A DNA stretch of 64,000 bases from Wyeomyia smithii. Lineage: Eukaryota; Arthropoda; Insecta; Diptera; Culicidae. Made by a program: the position numbers and the translations under genes. Location of the stretch: NCBI RefSeq assembly GCF_029784165.1, contig NC_073696.1:263172494-263236493 (forward strand), written 5' to 3'. Shown here piece by piece: positions 34,571-47,151 of this stretch (position 1 is the stretch's first letter; each line of letters starts with the position of its first letter). The notes beneath the pieces were generated by a model. The model saw nothing but the letters and a program-made list of their open reading frames with translations. It ran no database searches and was not told the origin of the DNA.

Positions 34571-34741
34571 TGGCCAAAGGCCACGAGTGTGCTGCATCAT
34601 ATGTAGTTTTTACTATGAACTTATGTTTAAGTGCAGAAATTGGGCTATTGAATGTTCTCATAGACCGGAAGAGTCTTGGAGGTAAACATCGCATGAAAAT
34701 AGGGTCAGAATTCGTGAAACGGATCACTAATAACGCGATGT

Positions 34742-35810
34742 CTATTTTGCAGTGGTGGGCACCATTCCGCTAATTAGCTAATTAGCGACGCTAACATTCA
34801 GTTCGCGTTTAGCGATTTCGCTAATTTTTGAGCTGGTTAGCGAAACTGTTAGCGTCGCTAACATTTTGGCCTTCGAAACGCTAATCGCTAATTCGTTAAA
34901 TTTTGTAGAGAAGCGACAATAGGAATATTTAGAAAAACTGTGAATTGCTGATGGCGTACGTAAATTGCTTCGAAAGATGAACATACTTTACTGCGAAAGT
35001 TACTTTTGTCAGTTTTTTACCCTAGAATGGAGTTCTAGTTATCGTACAAGATACAGGAGCATTTTGAAGAACAAGCACAAGGTCTAGATTGAATTTTCGG
35101 CACACTAAGAACTTTGGTAAACTGCAATACGCTTGAAATTATGACAACTTTGGTTCTACTTTTTCGATTCAGATAATAATTGAATTTTTATGAAAACATT
35201 CCTAAGAGTATCTATTTTCAATGCAAGCTAAATAACTTTTGTTTTTCTTGTTTTTACAAAATCAAATATGAATACCGTTTCGTGAACCTCTTACTGTAAA
35301 TAGCTTTAAAAAGTCTTGTTGGTAATACTCGAACAGAAAGAAAAGACCGGTTTGTAAATGACAGATTTATTTAATCTGTATCTTGGAGCGGTTGAAAATG
35401 AACTAACTATTCCTGGGTGAAAATTCTTGCTTCTATACCCTCCCAGGATGTTTATATGTTACCAAAGTAACGACGCTTATGTACAACAGTAGAAGCCGTC
35501 AGCCTGGTTGTTATTTACGAGATATCCTCGACAACTCCGATCCTGGCTTTGGTAAAACAACGGGTTGCTGATTTCACACAAAGTAATTGTTTTCGTTCGT
35601 TTAACCAAAAAGGATCAAAGTGGTCCAAATCTTACAAAACACGAGTAATAAATATAGCGATATGACTATTTACATATTAAAACGTTAGCGATTAGCGAAA
35701 GTTCCGCTAATGTGGGTTTAGCGTTTAGCGATCATCGAGCTTTCCGGTTAGCGACTTAGCGATTAGCGTCGCTAAATTTTCGATTAGCGTTGCCCACCAC
35801 TGCTATTTTG
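34742..35810. mobile_element. hAT-like non-autonomous element, 1053 bp, with perfect 8-bp duplication
   Basis: The element spans 34750-35802. The ends are CAGTGGTGGGCA and TGCCCACCACTG, a perfect 12-bp inverted repeat. The flanking 8-mers CTATTTTG (34742-34749 and 35803-35810) are identical, as expected for a hAT insertion. Both subterminal regions (about 34770-34900 and 35685-35790) are packed with TTAGCGA / TCGCTAA motifs in both orientations, probably transposase-binding sites. No transposase frame is seen inside. Confidence 0.9.
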
Positions 35811-36470
35811 TTTTTCAAAAAAATATCAAAAACTTCAAGAGTTTCGCTCTGGAAGTTGATTTTCCAATTTTTACTGAATTTGAGTAAGTTTTCAAAATGT
35901 TGTTTCTTTGAAATTTTCACAGCAGATGCATCCTAAGTTGTAGTTTCTTAAAATATTTTTTTGGACAAAAACATTTTTAATAGTAACTTTTTGAAACAAT
36001 ATGTCGAAAAACAATTTTCTGGGGCACTGAAAAATGTGAAAAAATCACAAGTATTTTCGACAAAATTTCGAAACTGTAATGAAAATTTTGAGTTGGTGAT
36101 ATTTTTTGTTCAAAGGATATGGGGTTTCAAAGTTGGTGCAGCCACGGATTTTCAAGCGAGAAACGCCCCTAAACCCACCTTTCTTCAGTTTTCGTATCAA
36201 AATTTGCAGCATATTTACCAAAAGCATTAGTATGGGTGCTCTTAACCCGCTGGTGCGTTTTGTACAGTTCTTTAACTAAATTTTGCATTGTTTTGTAGTA
36301 AAGTGTGTAGGTAGACTTGAGAGTTGTTCGGGGTATAAAGTTTATTGTCTTCGTCGTTAAATCGGGTAACAGACTAAGCATATTCTGACCGTTCTTCGGC
36401 TTAAAATCATTTCCATCAAACTTAGTTTACAAACCTTACAGAATGAAAACATAAATTACAGTAGAACCTT
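35811..36470. other. Intergenic DNA, no recognised gene
   Basis: AT-rich sequence between the hAT-like element and the tandem repeat. Open frames of 60-90 codons lack any recognisable domain. Confidence 0.5.
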
Positions 36471-36499
36471 TCTGTTGTGTTTTCCGTAAAAACAGTACA

Positions 36500-36775
36500 T
36501 ATGAGAAACATCCTCTGGGAAAATGATTTATTCGGAAAATGGTACATTATTTTTCGGGGAAATGTTACATTCGGGGAATCGTTTTTCGGGGAAGTGTTAC
36601 ATTCGGTGAAATATTTTTCGGGGAAGTGTTACATTCGGGGAAATAATTTTCGGGGAATTGGTACATTCAGGAAAAAATCTTTCGGGGAAATGATCTTCGG
36701 GGAATCGGTACATTCGGGGAAATATCTTTCGGGAAAATGGGTTTCGGGATAATGGTTTTCGGGGAATTGTTATAC
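36500..36775. repeat. Tandem repeat of CGGGGAA(A/G)TGTTACATT, about 32-bp period
   Basis: About eight degenerate units of roughly 32 bp, each made of two CGGGGAA-starting halves of about 15-16 bp, some units reduced to a half. Its complement occurs at 24388-24480. A frame of 91 codons runs through it only because the unit lacks stop codons. Confidence 0.85.
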
Positions 36776-37628
36776 AATCGTTTCCATCATTTAAACTTTA
36801 CCATCGTACATCTCTAACATATGATGCAGCAATTCTTGGCTGGACTGTTCTAATCCGTTCCGCGGTTGAGCGGTTAGAAAAAAGATTCGTCTTCCCTTTG
36901 AAACACAGTTTATTCCGAATATATGATTGTGGATAACGGAAAAATAAAAGAATAGACAGTGTAATGTGCTATTATTAACAGATTAGTGAAAATTGCTTTA
37001 TAACTTATGTATACCAAACATATGTGGAGTGTATTATATGAAGCACTTGAATTCCAGGGCTGAGAAGGCAAAGCTCAATTTGGCGAAAAACTTCATATGA
37101 ATTCTTGAAAATTTTAAGCACTCACATTAGTAAGAAATACTCCCTGTGTTTAATAAAATTGCGTTTGCGAATTTCCGTATTTTTCTGCTGCATGGGTGAA
37201 ACGCATATTAATTTCTGACAGCAACGCGAATGTCTACTTGACAGGTAACCTTCGTGACCCGTCAGCCAGCAAACCATCAGGCCAGGCAGCAGCAAAAGCA
37301 TTATAGGCACAACGTGAAAGGAGGAAAAATTTGGTGCTACTGTGGAAAGAACTTTCCATCTTCGGCGCAAAAGTGAATTTTCGTTCGAAAAAATCAAGCA
37401 ATCCGCAGGAGCTAACGATTGTGCACGTCGTACAGTGAGCGGAGGTTGTCCACGCGAACTTTGAATTATTCTGCGTGTCGGAAGCCGATCCACAGTGCGA
37501 GCGAAAAAAGTGGTTCTTGACTACCGTCCCACCAGTGGTGAAGAGTGGTTAATCATCCATCGCGCACATACACCAACACATAAGAACGTATTTCAGTAGG
37601 CGAAGCATTGGAGCAAATTGGAGGAAAA

Positions 37629-40439
37629 ATGGCGTCGATAGATTCTCAAATGAAAAACCGAATGCAAGGTTTTAAAAACAAAGGAAAGGATCAGGAGGTA
37701 AGTGTTCCGGTTCGTTCGATAACCTGTTCGTGAGTAGTGTAAAGGAAAACTTCGTTTATAACTTAGTTCTCTTGAAACTGATGAATAGGATTTGTGCGCA
37801 ATACGAATTTCACAAGAGGGCGGAAAGCACTGGAATTCTTGGGAACAGAAACATTCTGATAAATCATTTGTGATGCGAGCGGTCCGTGAAGTGGACTGCA
37901 CTTCCAATTGGTATAAATGAATAATCATATTGGAGAAAAATGATGATTTTGACCTTTCGACTGCTGGCCGTCAACTCGCACCTATACAACAATAGTAGAG
38001 CAGATGCTGAGCCAGACAGCAAAAAGAACAAACGCAATAATTCGGGTTGAAGGTGGAAGCAGATGGTAGTCGGTGACAAAAAAAGAAAACAAAAAGGTGA
38101 AGGAAAATATGAACCGACAACCTTCGTTTGGGTCGAACAAAATCTCTGGGCGTAGAATTTTTGGTTGGGTTACACTCGATTGCCTTATGAACACATAATG
38201 CCAAATATTGTTAAATGGTGAACAATAATTATTTATTACAGTTATTGTTTTTCCGCAATAAATTTTGGTTAACATTTTTGATTAGGTACTTTAATCGGAA
38301 AATCAAACTTTCAATCGAAAACTGAACAGTGTAGGAAGAAAATCTGTATCTGTATATTTCAGAAATTCTAGATCATATATTATCGTAAACAAGAATAGAT
38401 TTTTTGAAAGGTTGCATAATGGGTACGGCAGAAACGTTAATTGCATTCATTGACTGGTAAGTTGAAGTTGAAGCAATGTGAAGGTTGCAATTACTATAAA
38501 AACACTGCAATATTGAAACTGCAAAAAGCCGTACATTTCCATGGATCAATTTTATTCCAAATACGGCAAACTCAATTAACACGTAAATGCATTTTATGGA
38601 TAACTAATATGTAGTGTAATGCAGTGGTTCTATTTCTGTAAGTTTGCTTATTTTATTTTTTCTTTAAATTAAAAACATGTTGCTCAATATGGACCAATTC
38701 AAGCCCTTTGATGAATTGACACATTTTACTCATTTTTACACTTTATAGGAGATGCGTCGTCGTCGTAATGAGGTGACAGTCGAATTGCGCAAGAACAAAC
38801 GCGAAGAAACGATCCTCAAGCGTCGCAATGTGCCCCAAACTACAACCGAATCGACAGATGAAGATGACTACACATCGCCATCCAACCTGAAGAAGCTGGT
38901 TGAGAAGGCAGGAAACAGCTCCGACAAGGACGAACAGCTTGCAGCAGTACAGTCGGCACGGCGTTTACTTTCCTCAGATCGAAACCCGCCAATTGATGCG
39001 CTGATACAGAGTGGAATATTGCCAATCCTGGTCAGTTGTCTGGAACGGGACGATAACCATTTGCTGCAGTTTGAAGCCGCTTGGGCTTTGACAAATATTG
39101 CTTCAGGAACTTCGGCACAGACTAACCAAGTAGTTCGCGCTAATGCAGTGCCACTTTTCCTGCGTTTACTTGGCTCTCCTGCACCAAACGTATGTGAGCA
39201 GGCCGTTTGGGCGCTTGGCAACATCATTGGTGACGGACCATGTCTACGAGACTTCGTGATCAAACTAGGGGTTGTCCAGCCACTTTTGTCATTTATCAAA
39301 CCGGAGATTCCAATACCGTTTCTGCGAAATGTCACCTGGGTTATTGTCAATCTGTGTCGCAACAAGGATCCCCCGCCACCGGTCGATACAATCCTAGAGA
39401 TTCTACCAGCGTTGAATATGCTAATTCATCATACCGACATAAACATCCTTGTCGATACCGTGTGGGCTCTCAGTTATTTGACCGACGGAGGCAACGAACA
39501 AATTCAGCTCGTAATAGACAGTGGCGTAGTGCCGAAGTTAATCCCTCTCTTATCGCACGTTGAAGTCAAAGTACAGACAGCGGCTTTGCGGGCTGTTGGT
39601 AACATTGTCACCGGTTCAGATGATCAAACACAGGTATATCACTATTCTAACGTTTTAAATGCTAAACCTATGCTTAAGCTTACACTGTCAATTTAGGTTG
39701 TATTGAATTGCGACGCCCTGTCTCATTTCCCCTCGTTGTTGAGCCATGCGAAGGATAAGATTCGCAAAGAAGCGGTTTGGTTTTTGTCTAACATCACGGC
39801 TGGCAACCAGACGCAGGTGCAGGCAGTCATCGACGCCGGTCTTTTGCCCAAGATCATCGAAAATCTCACCAAGGGCGAGTTCCAGACTCAGAAGGAAGCA
39901 GCATGGGCGATCAGTAACCTGACGATAAGTGGAAACCGTGAACAGGTGGCACAGTTAATCAAAGACGGAGCCATACCACCCTTCTGCAATCTGCTTATCT
40001 GCAAGGACACTCAAGTGATCAACGTAAGCAGATAATTGTAACTGATCTTGTCGGTGTTGATTTATTGTAACAAAACTTTCAATAATAACAAACAGGTGAT
40101 CTTAGATGGCATCAACAATATGCTGAAACTGGCCGGACCACACACGGAGGAAATAGCCAACATGATCGAGGAATGCGACGGTGTTTCGAAAATTGAAATC
40201 CTGCAAAATCATGAAAACATTGAAATCTATAAACTGGCGTATGATATTATCGAGCAGTTCTTCTCGGATGAGGTGAGTTGGGGAAATGCACTGTCAAATT
40301 CCGGCCAGCGATTAAAACTTCCCCGCTTTTATTTCAGACCGACGAAGCTGTTTTGGACGAACTGAGACCTGCTGCCGACGAGAATGCGTTCCAGTTTAAT
40401 CAAAATCCTAATGTGCCCAGAGATGGGTTCAACTTTTAA
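37629..40439 (+). CDS. Kap-alpha3: Importin subunit alpha (alpha-3/4 type karyopherin)
   Basis: The adaptor that binds classical nuclear localisation signals and hands cargo to importin beta. Five exons (37629-37697, 38749-39633, 39697-40023, 40096-40272, 40338-40439), all phase 0 with GT-AG introns, give 519 residues. The N-terminal importin-beta-binding domain is split across the first intron, with the basic stretch EMRRRRNEVTVELRKNK and then KRRNVPQ. About ten ARM repeats follow, with the NLS-binding Trp/Asn ladder visible as recurring WAL.N, WVIVNL, WALSYL, WFLSNI and WAISNL. The C-terminus is acidic (SDE/TDEAVLDE). The IBB sequence and tail most resemble Drosophila Kap-alpha3 / vertebrate KPNA3-4. 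The first intron is about 1.05 kb, the other three 63-72 bp. Confidence 0.95.
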
Positions 40440-43170
40440 AACAGATCAGCAGAATCAACCACGCAGGCACGACTACAGATAGCAGTTGTTGATTGGTAAA
40501 TGGAACTGATAACCGGAAACACTATCGACTACTATATCTTCCTCTGAAATCCTACACACCTTGCTTAGGTTTTGTAACTTGACAAACCAGTCACCAGCTC
40601 TTGTTCTTTTTTTTTTCTCAACCTGCACCATTGAATCAGCTCAGTTAATCTGATCAGTTGCCAGACAAACGACAAGTTGAGCGCTTGGATGAGCAAGCAA
40701 GTAAGCTAGTTATCTTAGGATTCACTTCAAATCTTATTGAAAGAAGCAAGTTAATAATATCTATTTATTATATAAATCACAAACAGTAAATCAACAACAA
40801 CAACAACAAAAATCAGTGCTGAGAAGACAGTTTAGCATTAACTGACGAGGAAACAGCAATACCATCATTAGTCAAACACACACATACACTCACTCACACA
40901 GCCCATATGAAGACGCTTATACATACATACATACAAACACGTGACCGTTGGAAGAATTTCTAACTTTTTTTTAATTGTAAAAAAAAGAAAAATGTAGGCG
41001 GATTTAAAGTTCCTTCCCTTCTTCTATTCTAAGAATAGGGCGTTTCTTGTAGGAAGATTTTTATGTCTATTTAAAAAACAAACAGTTGTCAGTGTTTATT
41101 TTTAGAAACACTTTAATCCTATCGATGCGTAATCATGCTGGTAGGAGGAGTCAAACGGGAGTTCAGTTGTTCTTATCATGTTCCCGCCCTTTAGGAAGAA
41201 GGGAAGGAGTGTTACGAGAATATAACAAAATTTCACAACATAAAGCATGATTTGATACTCGATCACAAATGTTGAGAATGGAAAAACGCGCATTTTGCTG
41301 TTTTTTTTTATTAGGAGGAACGGGCTGACAGGCGTTGAAAAATATAGTCGAATTAAAGCATTAGGGAAATGTTGCTTTCAAAAAAATCAGGATCCATTCG
41401 CTGGAAAGGAGAACATATATTTCCATGTATAAAGGCATATTTTTTTATATACTTATAAACACTACTCGGATCGAAATAAACCAATGGACTGTAATTTAGC
41501 AATTTGTTGTAACGCAACCGTTCCGAGCTGGAGCAAGAGTGCAGGAAAAATTGTAAAGATTATCGCCAAAGAGAAGTAAATTACTACGATGAAAAACTTC
41601 TCATTTTTCCGAGCCAGCCAAGGCTTCTCTCCTTTTGATTTAGTTTAAGCTTTAATAGTAGAGAACCAATAAGAAAAATGCGAACAGCAAGCAGCTCCTG
41701 TTTCGGTAGGGGTACAGGATATGAGAAGTAACGCGACATTGTTTGAAAATGCGTCTTCTCGGAAGTTTAACCATGAATCGCAAACGCGACAAAATGGCTC
41801 TTAATGTAATTAAGCAGCAGCGCACTCACAGAATTTTTGTAATTATTTTCACATTCACATAAAGAAAAAAAAAGCGAATCAAACTTAGGTTGCCAGTCCC
41901 TTGCGCGGGTAGCAGCGGATGTATTATCAACTGTGGGGGAGAAAACGAAACTCACACCACACGTAATATGCGCGCGTTATAGGAATTTTAAACAAATTTT
42001 GTTCTTAACGGTAGGCAATTGAACGTTGCTCTCAAAAAGAACGCACTATTTTTTGGTAAGTAAACCAAAAATAAAAAAGTTATTTAATGTAAACCGAACG
42101 AGAAAGCAAACAAACTTAAAGCGGAGACGACAAACTGAAACTAGAAAATTAAATTTTCGAACTATGGACTTGGAAAACAGAGATGAAAAATCGGTTAGGA
42201 AAATAAAACGACATTACCATTTTTTTACGTATCTAAGCCTAAAACAAGTTGAAGCAAAACGAGGAAGAAGAAGAAGAAACAGAAGAACAACACAGACATA
42301 CACACACACCAACTGAACAGCAGAGGAAAAAAAATTAGACTTATTTTTGTCCTTACTGGAACGATAATAAAAACAACAGGCAGTTGAATGCGGAATATTA
42401 GGTTTTTTTCCGGCGGGGCGTCATTATCCGAATTGTCCTTCACGAACTGGTTTAGAAAATAATGAATGCATCTGCCGTAAGTAGCATTGTTTATGTTTGT
42501 TAATTGAGTATAGAAAGAGTACTGGGATGTTTCTATCGTACAACCGTTCAAAATATTATTTTCAAAATCGCTTTTTCTAATTAATTCGGGTTTCACAAAA
42601 AATCAGCCCTTCTTTATCCGATTTTGTTCCAACCAAATTTGTACTAAAGTATTAGAACACTGTTTGCTAACAACGAACAATGATTAATTATGGGTTCTTC
42701 TGTTCACGATTTATCAAAGTAGGCTTGATTTGAGGGAGTAAATTGTTCAGCTGTCATATTTTATGAATTGTGCGAAATTAAAAAAAAAAAAACTATTATG
42801 TTATCCAACAGTTAATCTGTGATTATTGTAATGTGGTTATTGCTATAAATTATAAAAAAGGGTTGACTATTTGACGTGTATCAGAAGTACAGGTGAGTAC
42901 AAATAAAATTTGTCTCAGTTTGTTAGAGTAAACAACGCGAGTGTACATGAATTTTGTATAGTAGAACTTTTTAGAATAGATTCTCATAGTTGTTGAGAAT
43001 GATTTCATTATTTTGAACGTTATAAACTGTAAACTTGCGGCCACGCACGGCTACGATACCAATTTAGTCATTTTGTTGTTGATGAAACGCGTTCTGCTTG
43101 GTTTTAGCACACTTGAGATACATTGACTCATTGCGAGAAACTAATGTCGTTTTCGTTTTTGCGGTGTAGC
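40440..43170 (+). other. 3' UTR of importin alpha and following intergenic DNA
   Basis: The stretch after the stop is non-coding, with CAA, CACA and ATAC microsatellites (40793-40930). An AATAAA at 41475-41480 could mark the end of a 1-kb 3' UTR. No exon was recognised further on. Confidence 0.5.
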
Positions 43171-43179
43171 TACCCCGCG

Positions 43180-43590
43180 GACTACACTTTGTCCTATCAC
43201 TGTTTTTTTTACATTTTCCGGACTATCCTTTTTCTGTCCCGGACAGTCCGCGCAAGAAACAGAGTGCAGTTTTGAAGACACCAACACATTCACACGTATG
43301 TGTCAAAATAAAAAAAAATGTGTCAAAATCGGTTTGCTTTGATTATTGTTCTTCGCGTGTCAAACATCAGGTTGAATTTTATTTATTTTATTTTGTTATT
43401 TTGTGATTTTTCAGTAAATTGGCAAATTTTTCGTACAGTAGCACAAACGCGATAAAAGACAATGGCGATAATGACCAAAACAAAAGTGACAGCTACCTTT
43501 GGTATTACGCACACCATTGCTACTGCTCGGGAAGTGTTTTTTTTAGCTGCAAAGCGTAGTCCGGGACGGGATAGTCCTGCCGTAAAAACG
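43180..43590. mobile_element. Possible inverted-repeat element
   Basis: GGACTATCC...CTGTCCCGGACAGTCC (about 43219-43250) reappears inverted as AGTCCGGGACGGGATAGTCC (about 43558-43577). GGACTACACTTTG near 43190 also has an inverted partner at 43550. The ends are not sharply defined and no target duplication was found. Confidence 0.4.
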
Positions 43591-43789
43591 AATTCGACAT
43601 AACGTTAAAAGCAATCAAAACATCGTTGTAATTTTCAAAAGTATAATGTTTAAAATACCTAATTCATTTTATTCATTTAATCTATTTCCATCTGACCTTA
43701 TTGGTCTCCATGAAAGTTAGTGGATGGGGAAAAGTCTGTTTAAGACCGTTCTCGTGGAGGCATAACTCCATCATCTTTTGTTAAAAATA

Positions 43790-44010
43790 TACACTAAGGT
43801 CGCTTTTTACACGGGTTTTTTTACGCGGATTCCGGAATTTACGCAGTTGTTTTACGCGGATCCCGGAATTTACGCGGTTTTTTTTTGCGCGAATTTCGGT
43901 TTCCCTTCACTCGGAATACAGAAATAACTCTGTTTTTTAAGCGGATTTCGGAATTTACGCGTTTTTTTTACGCGGCACGTATCCCCTGCGTAAAAAGCGA
44001 CTTTAGTGTA
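43790..44010. mobile_element. Foldback MITE, copy 2 (CACTAAAGTCGC ends)
   Basis: The element spans 43792-44008 (217 bp) and is flanked by TA on both sides. The left end CACTAAGGTCGCTTTTTAC and right end GTAAAAAGCGACTTTAGTG are inverted and match copy 1 at 24584-24748. The interior holds tandem units of the type TTTACGCGGATTCCGGAA. Confidence 0.88.
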
Positions 44011-44779
44011 CATGAAATATTGTGTTAAGTCAATTTACGATAGGTCAATAACAAAACTACGAACATTACAAACGTAACCTCGAACTTAATATCACATTAG
44101 ATTCAACTTCATCATTACATAAAACATTAATCCTATTATTAACCATCATTCAACACATTGAACGTTTCTTGACTTAAAATAAAATTGTATGACATTTCCA
44201 TCATTTGAAAATACTTTAATGAACACCAATAGATGTCGCTTGACAGAAAAAATCACATAAAGTTAGTTTAGTATTGTAAGTGGACGCAGTATCTATCCAA
44301 AGTTGAAAAAAGTAAAATATTCACGGGGTATTCTGGACTGAATGGGGTTAAGCAATATGGTCAATTATAAAATATTCGGCATGGACACTTTTTGAAGAAA
44401 TTTGTGTGACGGTTTGCCGAACTTAAAGATCTCCTCTACTGCAGCGAAAGCGTGTCGTAGTGATTCTCGCATCTTCTGTGAGTTTCAATACGCACAGCTC
44501 AGCTGCAAGGAATCGGACGGGTCGCAAGTTGTGGATAGCGAAACGGCTTCCAGATATGGAGGTTAGGTGCGAATATAATGAACAAGTACCCCCGAACAAG
44601 CAGCAGGAATTAGGGCCTGGGAGGTTCGTAGTGGGCTTTACACAATCTTCCCCTAACGACTTCTAAAAGCCGAGTCAACGCTGCCAAAACCCGGAGCGCC
44701 TGTTTTCTACGAAGAGCGGCCCAAATAGCGTCTGGTTTCCAGGGAAGAAGCTGAAGTAAAAATGCGGTTTCTCGTCAGC

Positions 44780-45460
44780 TACACCCAAGAAGGCAGCCCC
44801 GTCATGAGAATACGAGACGAGTAGAGCCATCAGAGAATCCGCGATGACTGCACTAGAAACAGAGGCGCCGAGTGGCAGAAACGACTGGTATGATGGGGAA
44901 TGTCAATGGGAACTGGAACGGATCTGGGAGTGCCAGCAGTAGATGGAGCAGGTACGATTTTCACGGAGCGAAACTTTACGACGGTGGGAAAACCTACACC
45001 AGACTAAAAGCGGAAGCTCAGCGTATTGGACTGCTGATCGATGCGAGGATATGAAGGAAAGAGGGTTCAAGGAGAACAATGTTAGCCTCCCACCCCGGAC
45101 CGTTGCAAACGGCGATGAGCTCGAGGTGGTAGACGAGCACGTGTACTTAGGATCGCTAGTTACCGCTGACAATAACAACAGCAAGGTGATACGGAGACTC
45201 ATTCAAGCGGGAAATCGTGCCTACTTCGCACTTTGTAAGACGCTGAGATGCAATCGAGTGCGCCGCCGTACGAAGCTGAAGCTGTACAAAATACTAGTTA
45301 GACCGGTGGTCCTCTATGGGCTAGAGACGATAACACTGCTCTCAGGGGATCTCATCGCCTTTGGAGTTCACGAAAGACGTTGCTAACCATCTACGGTGGA
45401 GTACAGACTGAGGGCGCAGAATGGCGTAGACGCATGAACCATAAGCTGCACGCGCTGCTA
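44780..45460 (+). pseudogene. Non-LTR retrotransposon RT fragment
   Basis: Recognisable RT C-terminal sequence: VYLGSLVTADNNNSKV, then AGNRAYFALCKTLR, then RTKLKLYKILVRPVVLYGLE. It continues in another frame as LLTIYGGVQTEGAEWRRRM and NHKLHALLG. This order is common in degenerate insect LINEs. Frameshifts and the lack of upstream palm motifs make it a truncated relic. The upstream extent (possibly from 44.45 kb) is uncertain. Confidence 0.75.
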
Positions 45461-45848
45461 GGAGAAAAACCCCCTTGCACATCTGAATGATGTGAACAGA
45501 TTGCGATGTTCCGGACGACAACCCGGTTAAAATGATTCTTCTCAGTAATCCCATCCGGCACCAGAATCAGAGGAGCACAGCACGATGGTTTGATTAGATT
45601 GAAAGTGGCCTTCGAGTAATAAGGCAACCCAGAACTGAGTGAAATGGAGACGACTTCTTGATACAGCACGAGCCACCACGGCTCTAGTCTGCTGGTAAGG
45701 TAAGGTAAGAATGCAGTGACTGATTCATTATATGCAAACAATGAGTGATGTATCTTGGGATGAAGCAAGCCAATAGATCGAGTGTTTTGATTCACCAAGA
45801 ATCATCAAAAAAGCGCATCAAAACGCACAACCAAAATTAGTACATACC

Positions 45849-46448
45849 TACACTGCCGGTATCCGGATAACTGTCCCATAATGAAAAACAACATGTTGAG
45901 AAATCGGCGATTTAATATAATCCGTGAATTTTCGGATTTCCAGCAATTAAATCCAGAACCAATGACCATAACAGTTTCATGACAGCATAAGTTTATCGTT
46001 GAGAACAAAAAACCATGGATGGAATTGGTTTTACGTTATATAACTTGAAAAAAAAAAATTGGACAAAATATGCGGGTACATTTCAAAAGTACTCGCATAT
46101 TTTGTCCCATCACATATAAATTCAACCAGCAACCGGCAGTACTACAGAAAAACAACATTAGTCTAGTTAATTAAATGACATACTTCTATATGCCTAAAAT
46201 AATCCGATATACACTAATCTGAAGCAAAATTATATGTTTGCAGTTTGTACCACTATGCAGTGGGACTGTAATGCGAGTACTTTCAATATGGGACAAAAAC
46301 AACTTGGTATTTTTTCCATGTTTTTCCATACAAAAGTATCAATTTTTTTTTTTTCAGAAAATATGATAACAATTAAGTCGATTCCCGATGATAACTCAAA
46401 AGTGACCAAAATCAGTATGGGACAGTTATGCGGGTACCGGCAGTACAG
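45849..46448. mobile_element. TA-flanked inverted-repeat element, about 600 bp
   Basis: The left end CACTGCCGGTATCCGGATAA and its continuation CTGTCCCATA match the inverse of TATGGGACAGTTATGCGGGT ACCGGCAGT at the right end (46416-46444). The interior repeats the same words: a hairpin GGACAAAATATGCGGGTAC / GTACTCGCATATTTTGTCC at 46060-46108 and an extra ACCGGCAGTAC near 46132. The pattern suggests a nested or partly duplicated MITE. Confidence 0.7.
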
Positions 46449-46640
46449 CTTACATCCAGCACCTAATAGCAATGTCACATCGTTAAAGTAAAGCAGAAAA
46501 GCAGCGGCCCCATATTACTGCCTGGTGGTACTCCAGAAATGTGGAGGATAAACAAAAACTAAGCTTCAGACGTAGTTTTCAAATACATAAGAAAGATCGT
46601 AACCCAGTCGATGAATTGTAGCGATGCACCAAGTCGAGAA
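46449..46640 (-). pseudogene. jockey-like LINE RT fragment
   Basis: Reading on the minus strand, FIDWVTIFL is followed after a break by ISGVPPGSNMGPLLF, the RT palm motif region of jockey-type elements. After one more frameshift comes FNDVTLLLGAGCKL. The fragment stops exactly where the TA-flanked element at 45849-46448 begins, just before the expected YADD motif. Confidence 0.75.
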
Positions 46641-46870
46641 AGTATTCGATGATATGTAACGAAACGTAACGCCACCACCTACCCCCTTATAACAATTACG
46701 TAACGCAGGATAAGAATTTGCCTTATAAAAATATTCGTTTTTGGAGAGTCTCTCCAGAGATTTTTTGTTACGTTACGTTACGTTACGCTGATTTTACCTT
46801 CCCCCTCTCCTATACCAAATCGTAATGCTCAGGGATACTCCCTCTCCCCCGTATAAGCGTAACTGATTTT
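46640..46870. repeat. GTTAC-rich repeat region
   Basis: Contains a (GTTAC)n run at about 46768-46790 and further AACGTAACG words nearby, between two pyrimidine-rich stretches. It is probably the remains of an inverted-repeat element, with no clean ends. Confidence 0.4.
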
Positions 46871-47151
46871 ACTTTACTTTGTTGACTAACGGACCGTTCA
46901 CCGGTCTAGGGCCGAACGCATTAGAGATGTCCAGCTTCTTCTGTCTTGGGCAGCCGTTCTCCAGTCTCCTCGTACGCAGATCGTGCATCTTCTACCACCG
47001 CACACATGCGAGGCCTACCACGGAGTCGACGGCCTCTTCCTGGTTCTCTACTGAAGATAGTTTTGGCGGCTCTCGTCAGACATTTTGGCTACATGTCCAG
47101 CCCACTGAAGCCTGTCCCGCTGTATAACCTGCACTATATCAGCATATTTGT

